Part shown: positions 61,877 through 64,000 of the stretch, one piece after another
Numbering within the stretch: position 1 is the first letter of the stretch
Layout: every line of letters starts with the position of its first letter
Source: UPXZ01 sp964345395
GTDB taxonomy: Bacteria; Bacteroidota; Bacteroidia; Bacteroidales; Paludibacteraceae
Reading direction: 5' to 3'
NCBI GenBank assembly: GCA_964345395.1
Contig: CAYFRA010000002.1
Coordinates: 1 to 64,000, forward strand
DNA length: 64,000 bases
Notes under the pieces: generated by a model
Database searches by the model: none
What the model was told of the DNA's origin: nothing
What the model saw: the letters and a program-made list of their open reading frames with translations, nothing else
Position numbers and translations under genes: made by a program

Positions 61877-64000
61877 TTATGCCAATGCAAAATCCAACTG
61901 TTTTTTGTCTAAGTTTGCTTTTGCAACTCGTATAGTTAAAGGATCACCCAATTGATATTTTTTATGATGAATGCGACCCACCAAGCAGTAGTTTTTCTCA
62001 TCTAAAATATAGAAATCATCATCTAAGTCACGGATAGGTATCATTCCTTCGCATTTGTTTTCGATAATTTCCACATACACGCCCCATTCGGTGATACCCG
62101 AAACTACACCATCAAAGGTTTGTCCTATTTTGTCGGCCATAAATTCTACTTGTTTGTATTTGATTGATGCTCTTTCGGCATTTGCAGCGAGTTGTTCTTG
62201 GTGTGAGCTGTGTTCGCAGGCCTCCTCCAATCTCTCTAAATTACCGCCTTTGCCTCCATTTTTATACCTTTTGAGCAGTCGATGCACCATCATATCAGGA
62301 TAGCGGCGTATGGGAGATGTGAAATGGGTGTAGTTTTCAAATGCCAATCCATAATGCCCAATGTTTTCGGTTGTGTAAATAGCTTTTGCCATAGAGCGAA
62401 TAGCTAAGGTTTCGACCAAATTTTGTTCGTTTTTGCCTACAACTTGTTCTAAAAGTTTGTTGATGGAGTTGGATATTTGGGTTTTTCGGCCATATACATT
62501 GAGGTTGTAACCAAATTTTTTGATGAAAACAGCAAAATTCTCCAGCTTTTCTTGGTCAGGCACATCATGCACTCGATAAACAAAAGGCATCACTTTATTT
62601 CCTTTTCCAGGGCGAGCGATGTGGGTAGCAACGGTGCGGTTGGCAAGTAGCATCAGCTCTTCTATCAACTTATTGCTATCTTTTGCTTCCGAAAAATAGA
62701 CATTGAGGGGTTTGCCCGCTTCGTCTATATTGAATTTTACTTCAACTCTATCAAAAGCGATAGCACCGCTTCTGAATCGTTTGGAACGCAAGTTCTTAGC
62801 AAATTCATTGAGTTTCAATATCTCTTTGCTAAAGTCGCCCTCGCCACTTTCGATGATGCTTTGAGCCTCCTCGTAGTCAAATCTTCTATCGCTTTTTATC
62901 ACTGTTTCTGTAATCTGATAATCTCGCACTTCGGCATATTCATCCATTTTGAAAATCACTGAGTAACAAAGTTTCTCTTCGCCCGGACGCAATGAACAGA
63001 CATAATTTGAAAGATGCTCAGGCAGCATAGGCACAGTTCTATCCACTAAATAGACCGATGTGGCTCGTTTCTTAGCCTCCTCATCAATGGTCGATTTGTT
63101 TTTGATGTAATAGGTAACATCAGCTATATGCACCCCCACTTCCCACAATGACTCTTTTTCTAAATATCTGATAGACAGTGCATCATCAAAATCCTTAGCA
63201 TCTTTTGGGTCTATTGTAAATGTGGGGACATGCCGCATATCATATCTTCTAAATATCTCCTCTTTCGTTACATTGGGTTCGATTTTTTTTGCCAATTGCT
63301 CAATTTTTTCGGGATAGGAGTAGGGTAGTCCAAATTCTGCTAAAATAGCATGCATTTCGGTGTTGTTATCGCCCTTGACGCCCAGTATATCAACCACTTC
63401 ACCAATTGGACTTTTCATTGTGTGTTTCCACTCTGTGATGCGCACCATCGCTTTCTGTCCAGTTTTTCCACCATTCAGTTTGTCCAAAGGGATAAGAATA
63501 TCGCTATTCAATGCTTTGTTGGCTACATTGAGAAATGCAAACTTTTCGGAAACCTCCAACTCGCCCACAAAAGTGTCTTTAACTCGTTTCAGCACTTCAA
63601 CTACCTCACCTTCGGGGTCTCTGTTTTTGCGTGATGCATAGATAAATACCTTCACTTTGTCGTGTAGCATTGCAGTTCCCATCTTTTTTTCTGGGATGTA
63701 GATAGGAGCTCCTCCACCGTCTGGCACCACATAAGATTTTACCCCTTCGCGCTCCAAACGTCCTACTGCATATCCACCAATTGAGTTAAGTTTATATTTG
63801 CCTCGCGAAACTTCAACAATAATCTTCTCCTCTTTCAAATTGATGAGAATCGATCTTACCATCTCTTTTTGTCTCGGTGTCTCGACACCCAAAACACTGG
63901 AAATCTGTTTGTAATTGAAGGTTTTCTTGTGGTTTTCAGAGAATACAATTTTAATCTGTTTTGAAAGTTCGCTTTTCGGTGTTTTCTCTTTCGATTTATT
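61877..64000 (-). CDS. rnr: Ribonuclease R (5' end cut by the window)
   Basis: 708 codons are visible. The reading frame stays open to the last base of the window, so the gene starts outside. The left part beyond a possible internal start at 63892 encodes KTPKSELSKQIKIVF and a winged-helix-like segment. Two cold-shock domains follow, then the RNB nuclease core with FTIDPKDAKDFDDALSIRY (catalytic Asp cluster), HIADVTYYI, ATSVYLVDRTVPMLPEHLSN and YTHFTSPIRRYPDMMVHR. A C-terminal S1 domain (FDGVVSGITEWGVYVEI) completes it. It degrades structured RNA 3' to 5'. The stop lies 20 bases past the tRNA-Arg -33 box. Confidence 0.95.
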   Translation of the reverse strand, partial: NKSKEKTPKSELSKQIKIVFSENHKKTFNYKQISSVLGVETPRQKEMVRSILINLKEEKIIVEVSRGKYKLNSIGGYAVGRLEREGVKSYVVPDGGGAPIYIPEKKMGTAMLHDKVKVFIYASRKNRDPEGEVVEVLKRVKDTFVGELEVSEKFAFLNVANKALNSDILIPLDKLNGGKTGQKAMVRITEWKHTMKSPIGEVVDILGVKGDNNTEMHAILAEFGLPYSYPEKIEQLAKKIEPNVTKEEIFRRYDMRHVPTFTIDPKDAKDFDDALSIRYLEKESLWEVGVHIADVTYYIKNKSTIDEEAKKRATSVYLVDRTVPMLPEHLSNYVCSLRPGEEKLCYSVIFKMDEYAEVRDYQITETVIKSDRRFDYEEAQSIIESGEGDFSKEILKLNEFAKNLRSKRFRSGAIAFDRVEVKFNIDEAGKPLNVYFSEAKDSNKLIEELMLLANRTVATHIARPGKGNKVMPFVYRVHDVPDQEKLENFAVFIKKFGYNLNVYGRKTQISNSINKLLEQVVGKNEQNLVETLAIRSMAKAIYTTENIGHYGLAFENYTHFTSPIRRYPDMMVHRLLKRYKNGGKGGNLERLEEACEHSSHQEQLAANAERASIKYKQVEFMADKIGQTFDGVVSGITEWGVYVEIIENKCEGMIPIRDLDDDFYILDEKNYCLVGRIHHKKYQLGDPLTIRVAKANLDKKQLDFALA

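Noticed and set aside
63360..63641. Plus-strand frames inside the RNase R gene
   Set aside because: They run antisense to a continuous, clearly conserved nuclease gene and encode no recognisable domains.

Overview
The window looks like a chromosomal segment of a low-GC member of the Bacteroidota, most likely the order Bacteroidales. This rests on promoters of the TTG-N19-20-TAnnTTTG type, an exbB-exbD-exbD-tonB-pstS-like-TPR cluster, a dcw cluster that runs from mraZ to ftsZ and continues into a YqeY-domain gene, the porG(DUF6089)-uppS-bamA-ompH-ompH order, and homologues of the type IX secretion factors PorX and PorW. The 100-N run inside ftsZ shows that this is a draft scaffold. I saw no insertion sequence, prophage, CRISPR array or rRNA operon.

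Layout. 0.2-1.2 kb: an exported nuclease/phosphatase-fold protein. 1.6-7.6 kb (minus): ExbB, two ExbD, TonB, then a phosphate-binding-like lipoprotein and a TPR protein. 8.0-11.7 kb (plus): leuS and a YitT-type membrane protein. 11.9-12.3 kb: OsmC-like protein. 12.4-15.4 kb (minus): trpB2 followed by a compact restriction-modification pair. 15.6-18.9 kb (plus): oxyR, a citrulline/arginine-type hydrolase and ornithine aminotransferase. 18.9-19.1 kb: SRP RNA and tRNA-Thr(TGT). 19.3-20.0 kb: di-iron Fe-S cluster repair protein. 20.3-23.7 kb (plus): outer-membrane protein, helix-hairpin-helix outer-membrane protein, free-methionine sulfoxide reductase. 23.7-25.5 kb (minus): SLC13 permease. 25.7-28.1 kb (plus): methyltransferase, SpmA-SpmB fusion, ybeY. 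28.4-33.9 kb (plus): porG-like gene, uppS, bamA and two Skp/OmpH chaperones. 34.1-41.7 kb (minus): porW, tlpA-like, porX, small MscS, apt. 42.0-42.4 kb: a small unknown membrane protein. 42.4-59.8 kb (minus): complete dcw cluster plus yqeY, rimM and a CPBP protease. 60.2-61.6 kb (plus): short-form arginine decarboxylase. 61.7-61.8 kb: tRNA-Arg(ACG). 61.9 kb to the right edge (minus): RNase R, cut by the window.

Many of these genes serve the envelope: peptidoglycan precursor synthesis and division (dcw), the undecaprenyl carrier (uppS), outer-membrane protein insertion (bamA, Skp), energy transduction across the periplasm (ExbBD-TonB) and type IX secretion (PorG, PorW, PorX). The most accessory-looking parts are the restriction-modification pair behind trpB2 and the helix-hairpin-helix outer-membrane protein operon. 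The most interesting regulatory feature is a pair of MraZ-box-like elements in exact inverted orientation between mraZ and speA. I did not find a clearly new multi-gene system. The candidates are ranked in the findings.
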